A stretch of 64,000 nt of DNA from JBCBGF01 sp038526915 (GCA_038526915.1 JBCBGF010000002.1:62001-126000); one strand, 5' to 3'; shown: positions 43,186 through 52,930, counted from the stretch's first letter. Program-made: numbers and translations. Notes: generated by a model from the letters alone, not told the origin.

Positions 43186-45132
43186 TCAACCAGATCTTGT
43201 GGTCGGGAACAGGGAAGACCGCCATAGTTGGACACCGTAGCGCGGCAATTGCCTCAGATTTGCACGATTGAGCACGACACCAACAGTCTGCCGGGCGATC
43301 TCGCGTTCGTGGTCGAGGAATGCACGAACGCTGCGGCGCGGTGTCTTTCCCCACCGTGTCACCAGGACAAAACGGTCGATGCTGCGCATCAGTGACTTGG
43401 CTTCCGGGCCCATACCCAAGGAGGGTAGGTCAAGCAGGATGCAGTCGTAGTAATCGCGCGCGGAGCCCACGAGTTCCGCCAGGCCGCTGAGGTGCGAGGG
43501 CCCCACCAACAACTGTTGACCCGAACCCAGACCCGTGGGCAGGACATCCAGTCCGGTGTAGGGCAGGCGGCAGATGGACGATACGAGGTCCACTGAGCCG
43601 TCCAAGACCCCCAGCGTGCCCTCTTGTTCAGAGAGACCGAGACGGTTCGACAGGGATGAGGTCTCGAAGTCGCCATCGATCAGCAAGGTCCGCCGCCCGG
43701 TCAGCGCCGCAAGGTTGGCCAGATTGGCCGCGACCGTGGTGGCGCCCTCGGCCTGCATCACGGCCCCGATGGCGATCACCCGGCTGGTGGGGTCATCAAA
43801 GCCAAGGTCGATGGAGGCCAGGAGATTGCGCAGCGCTTTGTCGGCGACGGTGCCCGGGCCAAAGGCAGGCACGCATAGATCCGGCGGCAGGGCCCCGGGA
43901 TATTCGACCCAGCCTGCGCTGACATCGCCCAAGGTGGGTGCGGCATCACCGCGCGAGGAGATGAACCGTTCGCCCGTGCGCCGAGTCTGGGATGGATCGG
44001 GGGGGGCGGTGCGCAGCTCGCGCATTTTTAACGTGGGTATATAGCCCAGAAAGCCCAGCCGCGTGACTGTTTCTATGTCTTTGCCTGTACGGAACCCGGT
44101 TTCGCGGTATTCGCGCAGAACCGCGATCACAAGACCGGCCATTATGCCAAGAACAAGACCCGCCGCCAGCAAAAGCATCGCACTGGGCGCGGCGGGGCGG
44201 CGTGGCGGAACGGCTTGCGTCAGCACCCGTCCGGTGGACACAGGAAATGAGCTTTCAAGCGCAAGCTGTTGATAACGCGCTTGCATCGTCAGAAACAGGT
44301 CGTTCAGCGCCTCAGCCCGCTGATCACGTTCCCGCAGACCTTGCTGGTCCATCGCGCCGGTTTCGGCACGAAAAACCTCGGCCTCGCGCGCGGCGTCTTC
44401 TGCCGCCAGGCGAAGTTCTTCAATACGTGCTCGCATCCAAGTGGTCATGCGTTCTGAGGCTGCGACGTTGGCGTTCAGGCCGTCGTCAAGATAGGCGTCG
44501 GCATAGGCGTTTGGGATGGCCGCCGCGAGCGCGGGGACATGGCTCGTATAGCCAATCCAAACGGTGGAGCTGCGCCCCTGTCGGACGAAGTCGGTGCCGT
44601 TAACCAATCGCGTCGCCGCCATCACGATCTGACGCTCCTCGCGTTCTTCTGCGGTCAATGAGCCGTTAGTGGCGGTGCTGGGCGCATCGGGGGCGATGAT
44701 GGATTTTACCCAAGCCTTGGCATCGGAGACAAATCCCGCGAGCGCCGATTGCGGCGTGTTCAGGAAGTCTTCGTTCTGGTGCAGATCAAGCGCGCGCACG
44801 ACCTCAGTCGCGAGATGTTGGGATTGCAGGATCTGGATTTCGTTCTGAAACGCCGTGTCGTTGCGCGACAGGGGCAGGGACGCAGACAGTTCCTGTTCCA
44901 GGTCGCTCAGCCGTTGTTCGATCATCACCGTGGCACCCGCCTGATAGGCGCGCGGGCTGGTGGCGTAGTGTAGGGCACCCGCGACCAGTCCCAGCACGGC
45001 GCAAACGGTCACGACCCAAAACTGGCGGCGCGCGGCGAGCCAGAGTTCGTGCAGGTCACCGTCGCTCGATGCCGCGGGGGCAACGCGCGCCTCGATAGGA
45101 AGGCTGCGCACATTGGGGATTTCCTGTGTCAT
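43186..45132 (-). CDS. Wzc/ExoP-type chain-length protein with degenerate kinase domain
   Basis: A 648-residue polysaccharide co-polymerase. Membrane spans lie near 38-57 and 318-338, bracketing a coiled-coil periplasmic Wzz domain. The C-terminal part (about 430-640) has the BY-kinase fold: a Walker A-like GAVMQAEGATT at 456-466, Walker A' LLIDGDFE at 483-490 and Walker B ILLDLPSLG. The essential Walker A lysine is replaced by Ala464, and the C-terminus has no tyrosine cluster. It is therefore likely a pseudokinase that still controls chain length. The glycosyltransferase gene upstream overlaps by 4 bases. Confidence 0.88.
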   Translation of the reverse strand: MTQEIPNVRSLPIEARVAPAASSDGDLHELWLAARRQFWVVTVCAVLGLVAGALHYATSPRAYQAGATVMIEQRLSDLEQELSASLPLSRNDTAFQNEIQILQSQHLATEVVRALDLHQNEDFLNTPQSALAGFVSDAKAWVKSIIAPDAPSTATNGSLTAEEREERQIVMAATRLVNGTDFVRQGRSSTVWIGYTSHVPALAAAIPNAYADAYLDDGLNANVAASERMTTWMRARIEELRLAAEDAAREAEVFRAETGAMDQQGLRERDQRAEALNDLFLTMQARYQQLALESSFPVSTGRVLTQAVPPRRPAAPSAMLLLAAGLVLGIMAGLVIAVLREYRETGFRTGKDIETVTRLGFLGYIPTLKMRELRTAPPDPSQTRRTGERFISSRGDAAPTLGDVSAGWVEYPGALPPDLCVPAFGPGTVADKALRNLLASIDLGFDDPTSRVIAIGAVMQAEGATTVAANLANLAALTGRRTLLIDGDFETSSLSNRLGLSEQEGTLGVLDGSVDLVSSICRLPYTGLDVLPTGLGSGQQLLVGPSHLSGLAELVGSARDYYDCILLDLPSLGMGPEAKSLMRSIDRFVLVTRWGKTPRRSVRAFLDHEREIARQTVGVVLNRANLRQLPRYGVQLWRSSLFPTTRSG

Positions 45133-46052
45133 TCCGCGGCCCCGCTTGCTGGTTTCGCAAATCCGTAAAGCCGCAAACCGCGGTGTCCGACGAGGCCCGC
45201 GACAACGCCCATGTGCAGGGTCGCCCGCAGCAGCGCAACGTTTCGGCGATGGGCAATTGGCAGGGTTGCCAAAGCGAGCATCCCGCAGGCCAGGGCCTTG
45301 CTCGCTGCAAGCGGAAGGCTTGTCCAGCGCGGGTGGCCCAGTCGTTCGGTCAAAACATGGGCGTGGGTCTGGCCCATGCGGTAGCGGCGCCGCGCAAGCC
45401 AGCGAAAGCGCGTCCGCTCAGGCGGAACCGCTTCGGTGACGAGGGCATCTTCGGCATAGGCAATGCGGGCGCCCGCAGAATGGGCGCCAGAGAAGAAATC
45501 GGTGTCTTCGCCGCCGGATTGACCCAGCCGCACGTCAAAGCGCCTGCCGGCCAACGCGGGATGTTCCCGGTCGATCAGCACGTTGCAGGTATAGCCCGTG
45601 CGAATTTCCCCCTCCCGCCAGACCGGACGCGTCTGATGCAGGCCCGCGCGGCGCACCCAGTTTGGCGCAGTCGCTTCAAACCGCGGCTCGACCGGGCCAA
45701 GCACAACCGCGGCGCCTGAGACGGCCCGGCGTTTCAGCAAAGCGGCTAACCAATGTGGCTCTGCCTGCTCGTCATCGTCGATGAATGCGATGAAGCGGGC
45801 GTCGGATGCATGAAGGGCGCCGTTTCGCGCGATAGAGATATTACCCGCCGGGCAATGGACGTAGCGCACGGGCAATGGTGCGCGTGCGGCGAAGGCTTCG
45901 ACGGGTGCTTTGGCGCTGGGGTGGACATCGTTGTCGATGACCAGAATGCGCGCGTCGCACCCATCCGGGACATCAAGTGCCATGAGCGAGGCCAGTGTTT
46001 GCGTGACGCCCGGCCTTTGAAATGTGCAGACGCAGATATCGACACGCGTCAT
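45129..46052 (-). CDS. Glycosyltransferase family 2
   Basis: A 307-residue GT-A enzyme starting MTRVDICVCTFQRPGVTQTLASL. ARILVIDNDVHPSAKAP and FIAFIDDDEQAEPHWLAALL hold the nucleotide-sugar and metal sites, and SGGEDTDFFSGAH the catalytic acidic stretch. A hydrophobic C-terminal segment may attach it to the membrane. The ATG overlaps the upstream stop (ATGA) and its stop overlaps the Wzc-like start, so three genes form one coupled unit. Confidence 0.88.
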   Translation of the reverse strand: MTRVDICVCTFQRPGVTQTLASLMALDVPDGCDARILVIDNDVHPSAKAPVEAFAARAPLPVRYVHCPAGNISIARNGALHASDARFIAFIDDDEQAEPHWLAALLKRRAVSGAAVVLGPVEPRFEATAPNWVRRAGLHQTRPVWREGEIRTGYTCNVLIDREHPALAGRRFDVRLGQSGGEDTDFFSGAHSAGARIAYAEDALVTEAVPPERTRFRWLARRRYRMGQTHAHVLTERLGHPRWTSLPLAASKALACGMLALATLPIAHRRNVALLRATLHMGVVAGLVGHRGLRLYGFAKPASGAAE

Positions 46053-47041
46053 GTCGCGCGCCTCCGCGACGAGGCCAGGATCTGCAGCCAAAAGCCCACT
46101 GACCAAGAGACATGCATCATAATCGCCACCGGACCGGCCATCAGCAGGGCGGGCGCCCGGCCTCGGATGGCGACCGATACAGCGCCAAACGTCGCCGCTG
46201 CCATCCACAGGAATGCGGGTACGGCTAGGAGCGGAAAGAGCGATGAGACAGCGACCAGTGCCACAGCGGGTGCGACCCCGATCACCACGGCCTGCCTTAG
46301 GTTGGGCAAGGCGCGGTGCTTGGCCATGTTCCGGGCACGGCCCCGGCCATAGCGGAAGTATTGTTCCATCAACGCGCGTGCTTCGGTGCGCGGGTAGTAG
46401 GTGATCGCCGTGCGCGCGGTCAGCCAGATCCGATAGCCTGCGCGGGTCAGACGGGCATCAAGCTCGGCATCTTCGTTGTGGGTAAAGCTCGCGTCATACC
46501 CCCCGACCGCGTTGAAGGCGTCGAGCGTCATCAATGCGTGGTGGCCATGCGCGACGTATTCGCCACTGCCCCGTTGGCGGTGCTTTGAGCCACCGTTGCC
46601 GATGGTGGCGTTTTGCGTGGCGGCGTTGACGCGTTGGATGATGTTGGACCCTTCGGCGATCATCCCAACGACGACCGAGGCGGCATCGCAGCGGGCGGCC
46701 TCTTGCAGCAGGGTTGCTACGAAATCGTCGGGGTACGCGGCGTGCGCATCGACACGGATCAGATGCGTGTGGCCTTTGCCAAACGTGGCGACGGCGGCGT
46801 TAATACCCGCGCTTTGGATGCGGTCGGGATTGTCCAGAAATTCTACAGCAGGGTCCCGTCGCGCGATCTCGCGCACTACGGCCCGGGATCCGTCGGTGCT
46901 GCCGCCATCAACGACGACGACTGTGCCGCCAAAGGGGCGCACCGCTTTGGCCATTTGCTTGGTGAGACCAGCGATATGGGCGGCCTCGTTCAGGCACGGG
47001 ATCACAACCAGGGGGATGGATTCGGGCGGTATGGGCGACAC
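46049..47041 (-). CDS. Glycosyltransferase family 2 (ExoA-like)
   Basis: A 330-residue membrane-associated GT-A enzyme resembling succinoglycan ExoA. VVIPCLNEAAHIAGL, VVVVDGGSTDGSRAVV, HLIRVDAHAAYPDDFV and FTHNEDAELDARLTRAGYRIW are present, followed by a C-terminal group of membrane spans. The GTG at 47041 is chosen because frame upstream of it has no similarity, and a GAGGAC lies before it. It is first in the leftward unit containing the second glycosyltransferase and the Wzc-like gene. Confidence 0.85.
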   Translation of the reverse strand: MSPIPPESIPLVVIPCLNEAAHIAGLTKQMAKAVRPFGGTVVVVDGGSTDGSRAVVREIARRDPAVEFLDNPDRIQSAGINAAVATFGKGHTHLIRVDAHAAYPDDFVATLLQEAARCDAASVVVGMIAEGSNIIQRVNAATQNATIGNGGSKHRQRGSGEYVAHGHHALMTLDAFNAVGGYDASFTHNEDAELDARLTRAGYRIWLTARTAITYYPRTEARALMEQYFRYGRGRARNMAKHRALPNLRQAVVIGVAPAVALVAVSSLFPLLAVPAFLWMAAATFGAVSVAIRGRAPALLMAGPVAIMMHVSWSVGFWLQILASSRRRAT

Positions 47042-47222
47042 GTCACTGTCCTCGGGCCAAGCCGCGCTGCGGGCGTGATGCCCAGTCCAGCGGCACTTAT
47101 GCCCCAACCCACAGGTGCATCTGTTGCAAGTCCCCGCCTGCAAAGCAATCGTCTTTTGGTGGGAACCCAGAATCTGGCGCAAATTTGCCAGAAATTCTGC
47201 TTGGTTTTTCAGCGTTTGCGGG

Positions 47223-48554
47223 TCAGGGGCTGCGTGTCCTGCGCCAGAACCGCCAGGGCAGCGCTACTGCCGCCACCGCAATTCCCAGCGTATAGCCCAG
47301 CCAGACGCCCGCCGCGCCGCCTTCCAGCACCAGGCCAATGACATAAGCCGCAGGCAGGGCGAGCGGCCAATAGGCCACCAGCGTGATCGCCGTGGGCACC
47401 CGATTGTCCATCATGCCCCGAAGCGCGCCCAGGGCCGTCGACTGGATGCCGTCCGCGATCTGCATCAGTGCCAGCACCAGAAACAGTGTGGCGGCCAATG
47501 CGACCACTTCCGGATCGTCCGACAGGGCCGCTGCAATCGTCTGGCCGCCCAGCAAAAACCCAAGCGCGACAAGGCATTGCCAGACCGTCACGATTAAGAG
47601 CCCCGCCTTCAGGATCGGACGCAACCGGTCTTCGCGCGCTTTCCCGATGGCCTGCCCGATGCGAATTGCCACCGCGCCAGCCATCCCCAACGGGATCACA
47701 TAGGCCAGCCCTGCCACCGCATTGGCGACCTGATGCGCTGCCAGGGCTGCTGCGCCCAGCCAGCCTATCATGATCCCCATGAACGCATAGGCCCCGCCTT
47801 CGCCCGCATAGCCCAGGCAAAGGGGAAGCCCTTCGGTAACTTGTGTCTTCACTCGGGTCCAGGAAAAGGCCGAGGGCACCCGAAACGGCGCCATTCCCGC
47901 CGATAGCCGCCAGACCGCGAGCCCCGCCAGCAACGACACGCTCTGTGACAGGATGCTGGCGAGGCCCGCGCCCACAAGGCCCAAGTCTGCGACGTGGATC
48001 AACACATAGTTTGCGGGGATGTTGATCAAGACGCCGAGGTAAGACAGCACCACCCCCGTCCATTCCCGACCGACCGCGTCAAACAGGCTTTTGAGCACGA
48101 AGAACATCGTGAACGGTACGATCCAGAGCGCCATCGCGCTCCAATAGGGCAGGAGGATCGCCAGAACCTCTGGCGGTTGGCCCAATGGGCCTAGGATGGG
48201 ATAGATCGCCATCATGATCGCAAAACCGGCGCCCCCGGCCAGCGCGGCCACAACGAGCCCGCTTTTCACATGGGCTGAGACTTCACTGCGATCCTCGGCC
48301 CCTTCGGCGGTGGCGATCTGCACGCCGATCACTGTGACAAGGCCCCAAAGCGCCGAGATCATGATGATCACAACGGCAGTGGTAATCCCAGCCGCGGCCA
48401 GCGGGACCGTGCCTAGTGGCGCGATCATCACCGTGTCGACCACCCCGATCAGAGTGGCCGCCATCAGCCCGATCATTAGCGGGACGGAGAGTTTCAGAAG
48501 CGGACGCAGTTCGGCCCGCGCGGTGGCGAGGGGAAGGGGGGAGGTGTCTGTCAT
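47223..48554 (-). CDS. MATE-family transporter
   Basis: A 443-residue membrane protein with about twelve spans and the MATE pattern SVPLMIGLMAATLIGVVDTVMI repeated in both halves (second half from TEGLPLCLGYAGEGGAYAFMG). MATE proteins export drugs or metabolites using Na+ or H+ gradients. The MOP superfamily also contains Wzx flippases, and no other flippase is visible in this locus, so a role in the polysaccharide pathway is possible but unproven. It lies 182 bases upstream of the ExoA-like gene on the same strand. Confidence 0.9.
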   Translation of the reverse strand: MTDTSPLPLATARAELRPLLKLSVPLMIGLMAATLIGVVDTVMIAPLGTVPLAAAGITTAVVIIMISALWGLVTVIGVQIATAEGAEDRSEVSAHVKSGLVVAALAGGAGFAIMMAIYPILGPLGQPPEVLAILLPYWSAMALWIVPFTMFFVLKSLFDAVGREWTGVVLSYLGVLINIPANYVLIHVADLGLVGAGLASILSQSVSLLAGLAVWRLSAGMAPFRVPSAFSWTRVKTQVTEGLPLCLGYAGEGGAYAFMGIMIGWLGAAALAAHQVANAVAGLAYVIPLGMAGAVAIRIGQAIGKAREDRLRPILKAGLLIVTVWQCLVALGFLLGGQTIAAALSDDPEVVALAATLFLVLALMQIADGIQSTALGALRGMMDNRVPTAITLVAYWPLALPAAYVIGLVLEGGAAGVWLGYTLGIAVAAVALPWRFWRRTRSP

Positions 48555-48622
48555 GGTCTTCTGCGCCGCAAAAACGGCTCTCGAAATCGAGGTTGGATCG
48601 GGAAGAAGCGATTACGGGTGGT

Positions 48623-48721
48623 TTAGCCCAGCTCTGCGATCACCATCAGACCGGTGCCTTCTGAAACGCGGATGTGAGGTGTCGTACCGTGAAGGGAGTT
48701 CGGTTGTCCAGTGGTGGGCAT
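48623..48721 (-). CDS. Possible 32-residue small protein
   Basis: A short minus-strand frame with ATG, a GGCAGG ribosome binding-like sequence and TAA stop, 68 bases upstream of the MATE start. The product ends in GTGLMVIAELG. Nothing is known of it; it could be a leader peptide or chance. Confidence 0.25.
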   Translation of the reverse strand: MPTTGQPNSLHGTTPHIRVSEGTGLMVIAELG

Positions 48722-48884
48722 GACCTGCCCGTTCAAAAGGTGGAGAATGTCGCTGTGAAATGAATTCGAGCGTAACACAAGCCGGGCTAGTGCCTGCCCG
48801 TGGGGTGGCGCTGTAACCTCTGGTCGGCGTGCTTTATGTCAGCAAGCCACATCTTCCATGCCCACTATGCGCCCCGTCAGCAAA

Positions 48885-48914
48885 AGCGCCAGCCCGCCGG
48901 AACGGGCAGGCGCT
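48885..48914 (-). terminator. Intrinsic terminator after dabA
   Basis: On the minus strand AGCGCC-T-GCCCG pairs with CGGGC-T-GGCGCT around a short loop and is followed by TTTTG. It lies about 50 bases past the dabA stop. A second GC-rich hairpin (about 48916-48950) precedes it. Confidence 0.85.
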
Positions 48915-48964
48915 GGCCCGGCGCCTTCGGCTTGCTCCGGGCCGGGATGCCAAGACACCAACTG

Positions 48965-51376
48965 TCACGCCACTTTTAACGCTTCCACCTTATCCACCGC
49001 TTCCCACTGCAGCCCACCGGCATACCGCTGCGACATCCGCCCTTGCTCGTCCAGCGCGAACAGGTGCAGCCAGCCATTGTCAAAGAGATCCCGCACACCG
49101 TCATGGCGTGACAGGATGTCGGTCATTGCCGCCACCGGTGCCTCGATGCAGACCGATAGACGAAGGGGTTCGTGGATGTAGTTTTCCCCGTCATGGACGG
49201 ACTGCCACGGAAGGCCCGCGCGCAACGGCCCGCCATTGCCCTCAACCACGCCGATCCCGCCGACCACGTTGTGGAGCAGCTTGTTGCCCCCGCCGAACGC
49301 CTTCGGTGCCACGGTTGAGCCGTAGTATTGCAGGCTGATCCAACTGGCCACGACCACCGGCGCGGTCATGATCAACTCCAAAACGCCAAAGCCGTTGGGC
49401 TCATCCTGCCGCCAGTCATAGTCGTGCAAGAACGCCCGGCCCTCCAATGTGCGGCCCGTTGTCCTTGGTCGGGGGGCGGCGATGAAGGCCTTACAGCCCG
49501 CCAAAGCCCATTCGGGCCGGATCTCGGCCCAGTCCTGCGCGCGTTCGACCACGCTGGCCTCGTCGCCCGCACCGGGTAGGCGCAGCGCGCGCTCGCCCCG
49601 CGTCACGCGGCCCGCGGCGGCGAACCAGGTGCGTGCCTGTGTGAGATCGGCGGAATGGTCGCCCGCAGGATGATCGCCATCGTAAAGCGTCATGGCATCG
49701 GTCGTCGTGTCATGCAGCGCGCCAACAAAGAGCGTATCGTCGGGGATCTCGATCCCTTTCTCGACCAGCCCGGCACGCACCTCGGCGTCGTTCAAAAGCC
49801 CCGCCAATAGCCGCGCGTTCACTTCCCCCGAATACCCGCCACACGCACCGCAATGCAGGCCGCTCTCAAACGGGTTGTTGGTGACGTTTGCACCATGTCC
49901 AGCCAGCACGATGAGCCGCGCGAAGTTGCCGGTCAGCGACATCGCCCGCAGCACGGTCTCTGCCGCGCCGATACGCGTTTCAAGATCCAGCTCTGGCGAA
50001 AACTCCGGCTTCGGCTCAACCGTCTTCGCCGTCTCATTCAGCGACAGCGCATCGCGCGCCAATTTCGCGGCATAGACCGGCCCCATTGCCTCGACAAAGG
50101 CGAATGAAGACACGGCGGCCAGCTTGAACCGCCCCCAGGCCCGTTTGGCCCGCGCGGCATAGCGTGCCTCAGTATCGGCCTCATGCGTGTGGTGGTTGCC
50201 CGAACAGGTTGTGACCGTGGGGTTCAGAAGAACCGGCAAGCGCCGTTCGGCCACGTCAGAGGCAAAGCCCTTGTGTGCTGGCGTGATCCCGAAGAACCCC
50301 GCAAACCCCAGCGTCCGGATCCCCGGGTCCACCGCCTCTAACGCCCGCCGGAACACCTCGGAACGCACGTCGATACAGAACGCGGCTTGCAGGGCAGGGC
50401 GTGTGTCGCCCAGTTCCGCACCCGGTGCGGCAAGGGTTTCGGCCAACCCACGCTGCGCCGCGATTTCAGCGGCGTGCTGTAGGATGGTATCGGCCACCGC
50501 ATCGGCGTCCAGCTCGGGCGGCGTCGTGTGGGCACGCTTTGCGGCCTCCCACTGATCGTCGATCTGGTCGGCAAACTGCGCATAGAGCGCCTCTTCCCAC
50601 AGCAGCCGGATCGCCAGGAAATCGGTGATCGTATCATCCCCGCGCCCGGCCAGTTCCGCCTGCCACAGCTCATACCGGGCGTATTGCGCCCAGCCGCCGA
50701 GGGAAAACAGAAGCTGGTGGAAGTAGCTCTCGATCCCGTCGGGGCTGAGGCCCAGGTGGATTGAGGCGCGTGCAATCGCCTCAGATGCGCGCTCTGGCGC
50801 CTCAGAGACAAAGCTTGCAAAGCCCTTCAGCCCCATAATCTCGGGCGTCAGGTCGTGGGTCGCGTGCATGCGGAAGGCATCCCAAGCGCTGCGCCCCTTG
50901 GGTGCGGCCCAAAGGGCCTGACCGGCATCGAAATACCCCGCCGCCCAGGCCCCGAACCGTTCGTCGATCAGCCCAGTCCAGTTTGTGCCGCTGGCCTCAC
51001 TGGCCAATTCCGTCACGGTTGGGATCACCGTCCGCGCTGGTGCAGCCGTCTTGGCCATCGCCTTGAGCGCATCCACATCTGCGGGCCGCGCCGCATGGGC
51101 CGACCGATCGAGCGCGGCCTGCAGATCGGCGTCGGTGATCTCACCCGACGCGATTTTGGCTTGATACCACTTGCGCGGCATCGTCACGGGTACATCGGCG
51201 ATCCGCGCCAGCCGTGCGCCTACGTCGGCCAGCGTGCCGCCCGTCTGCCCCAGATAGGGGTTCACAGCGACAGACGAGGCCAGCGGGAAGACCGGTGGGA
51301 TGTGGCGCGCGGCGGCATCGGCAGCCGCCTCAAGGACAGCAGTGTCGAGAAGCCCGGTGGTTTGTGCAGGGGTCAT
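48965..51376 (-). CDS. dabA: Inorganic carbon uptake subunit DabA (DUF2309)
   Basis: An 803-residue cytoplasmic protein. In DAB systems DabA is a beta-carbonic-anhydrase-like zinc protein that hydrates CO2 vectorially, using ion flow through DabB. The zinc ligands are visible as Cys334 and Asp336 (FCIDVRSE), His494 (LAGHGANV) and Cys509 (HCGACGGY), with Arg338 nearby. Length matches the family. It follows dabB by 27 bases. No carboxysome or RuBisCO genes are in the window, so a heterotroph supplying bicarbonate for carboxylases is plausible. Confidence 0.95.
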   Translation of the reverse strand: MTPAQTTGLLDTAVLEAAADAAARHIPPVFPLASSVAVNPYLGQTGGTLADVGARLARIADVPVTMPRKWYQAKIASGEITDADLQAALDRSAHAARPADVDALKAMAKTAAPARTVIPTVTELASEASGTNWTGLIDERFGAWAAGYFDAGQALWAAPKGRSAWDAFRMHATHDLTPEIMGLKGFASFVSEAPERASEAIARASIHLGLSPDGIESYFHQLLFSLGGWAQYARYELWQAELAGRGDDTITDFLAIRLLWEEALYAQFADQIDDQWEAAKRAHTTPPELDADAVADTILQHAAEIAAQRGLAETLAAPGAELGDTRPALQAAFCIDVRSEVFRRALEAVDPGIRTLGFAGFFGITPAHKGFASDVAERRLPVLLNPTVTTCSGNHHTHEADTEARYAARAKRAWGRFKLAAVSSFAFVEAMGPVYAAKLARDALSLNETAKTVEPKPEFSPELDLETRIGAAETVLRAMSLTGNFARLIVLAGHGANVTNNPFESGLHCGACGGYSGEVNARLLAGLLNDAEVRAGLVEKGIEIPDDTLFVGALHDTTTDAMTLYDGDHPAGDHSADLTQARTWFAAAGRVTRGERALRLPGAGDEASVVERAQDWAEIRPEWALAGCKAFIAAPRPRTTGRTLEGRAFLHDYDWRQDEPNGFGVLELIMTAPVVVASWISLQYYGSTVAPKAFGGGNKLLHNVVGGIGVVEGNGGPLRAGLPWQSVHDGENYIHEPLRLSVCIEAPVAAMTDILSRHDGVRDLFDNGWLHLFALDEQGRMSQRYAGGLQWEAVDKVEALKVA

Positions 51377-51403
51377 ATTCGTGATCTCCGTTCAGGTCTG
51401 CGT

Positions 51404-52930
51404 TTAGAGAGGTTTCCGGATCGACCAGCCGCCCAAGAGCCGATCAAACACCGCGTTGGCATAAAGCCCGTTCGACAGGTGAACGCGCAGGCCCGCCGCC
51501 GCCGGATGGTTGGACCACAGAGGGAAGAGCGCTTGGGCAAGCGCCACAAGACCAAAGCTCAGAACCGCCAGGACCAGCAGGGTCCACTCAAGCGGTCCCG
51601 GGGCCGGTGTTGCGGGCAGGGCAGCCGCCGTGATCCACTCAGCCACTGTCTGTAGGGCGAAATAGCTGGTTGAGGCCGCGAGCGAGTAGATCGCTGTCCG
51701 GCGCGTCAGCACCTTGGGTGCGGCATCGGCCAGACCCTGGGCGAGGAGGTAGGCCACGCCAAAGACAAGGATTGCACCCAATGTGATGGCTTGAGGGCTC
51801 TTGTCGATCAGGCCAAACGCCAAGCCAACCACAGCGTAGACCGCCAGCGCGATGCCAAAGGCTTTGAGTACCGCGCGGCCATCGGGGATCGCGATGGGGC
51901 CGGGCCGCCGGATCGAGGCGACCTGCGCCACAGCCGTGCCAGAGGCGAGGAAAGCGTGCGCCTTATAAAGCGAGTGCGCGACGATATGCAAAAGCGCCAA
52001 GGGGAAGAGTGCTAGACCGCACTGCATGATCATGAACCCCATTTGCGCGATTGTGGACCACGCAAGCGAGGTCTTTACCGCCGGCTGCGCCAGCATCGCC
52101 AAACCGCCTAGCAGCGCGGTGAAGCCACCCAGCATTGCCAAGACCGCCAGAACGCCAGGCGCGGTCAGCATCACATCGGCGAACCGGATCAAAAGGAACC
52201 CGCCGGCGTTGATCACGCCTGCGTGCAGCAGCGCGGAGACCGGGGTCGGCGTCTCCATCACTTCGGTGAGCCAGCCATGGGTCGGGAACTGGGCGGATTT
52301 CAGAATGGCTGCAATCGCAAGGAACCCAGCCGCCCACAGCGCATAGACCGGCGCGGGATCAGCTTCCGCTGCCGCGAGAATGGCCGCGATTTCAACCGTG
52401 CCATAGGCTTGGTACAGGAACGCTGCTGCTACGATCAGCGCCAGATCACCCGCCCGCGCAGCTATCGCCTTTTTGCGCGCCGCCCGCTGGGCCCGCCGGC
52501 GGTTGGGATAGAATGTCAGCAGTTTGTGCAAGCTCAGGCTCATCGCACCCCAGGCGGCGACGAGAACGATCAGGTGACCGGCTTGGACGAGAACCAGCAC
52601 CGCGGCGAGCGTCGTTGCCATCCAGCCCAGGAACGCGCCTTGGCGATCCTCCCCGTCGAGGTAGCCGCCGGAGTAGCGCAGAACGACCCAACCGACGAAG
52701 GACACCAGCGTCATCATGATCGCGCTGACCGCATCGAGAAGCCCGATGGCCCCGCTCTGAGGGCCCAAAAAGATCACCGAAATCGCCCCAGCGACCGAGA
52801 CAACCAAAGCGGCCAGCGCGGCCCCTTCCGTGACTTTGGGCACTCCTTCGGGGCGCTGGCCAGGGCGCGAGAACGCGAAGGCTGCAGCGATCAGCAAAAA
52901 CACAGGGGCAAGGAAGGTGAAAAGGGCCAT
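51404..52930 (-). CDS. dabB: Inorganic carbon uptake membrane subunit DabB
   Basis: A 508-residue NuoL/MrpA-like membrane protein with about thirteen spans. Key lines include FPTHGWLTEVMETPTPVSALLHAGVINAGGFLLIRF, the proton-channel helix of the family, and KTSLAWSTIAQMGFMIMQCGLALFPLALLHIVAHSLYKAHAFLASG. It would conduct cations to energise DabA. The start MALFTFLAPVFLL at 52930 is preferred to a longer frame that runs into the regulator. With no other nuo genes nearby and dabA next, a complex I role is excluded. Confidence 0.92.
   Translation of the reverse strand: MALFTFLAPVFLLIAAAFAFSRPGQRPEGVPKVTEGAALAALVVSVAGAISVIFLGPQSGAIGLLDAVSAIMMTLVSFVGWVVLRYSGGYLDGEDRQGAFLGWMATTLAAVLVLVQAGHLIVLVAAWGAMSLSLHKLLTFYPNRRRAQRAARKKAIAARAGDLALIVAAAFLYQAYGTVEIAAILAAAEADPAPVYALWAAGFLAIAAILKSAQFPTHGWLTEVMETPTPVSALLHAGVINAGGFLLIRFADVMLTAPGVLAVLAMLGGFTALLGGLAMLAQPAVKTSLAWSTIAQMGFMIMQCGLALFPLALLHIVAHSLYKAHAFLASGTAVAQVASIRRPGPIAIPDGRAVLKAFGIALAVYAVVGLAFGLIDKSPQAITLGAILVFGVAYLLAQGLADAAPKVLTRRTAIYSLAASTSYFALQTVAEWITAAALPATPAPGPLEWTLLVLAVLSFGLVALAQALFPLWSNHPAAAGLRVHLSNGLYANAVFDRLLGGWSIRKPL

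Larger units (their letters stand above)
48555..48964. other. 410-bp intergenic region between MATE and dabA
   Basis: It holds the dabA terminator (48885-48914), the possible 32-residue frame and presumably the MATE promoter. No other feature was recognised. Confidence 0.5.

Noticed and set aside
51404..52930. Complex I subunit NuoL
   Set aside because: No other nuo genes are present and dabA follows directly; the pair is the DAB system.
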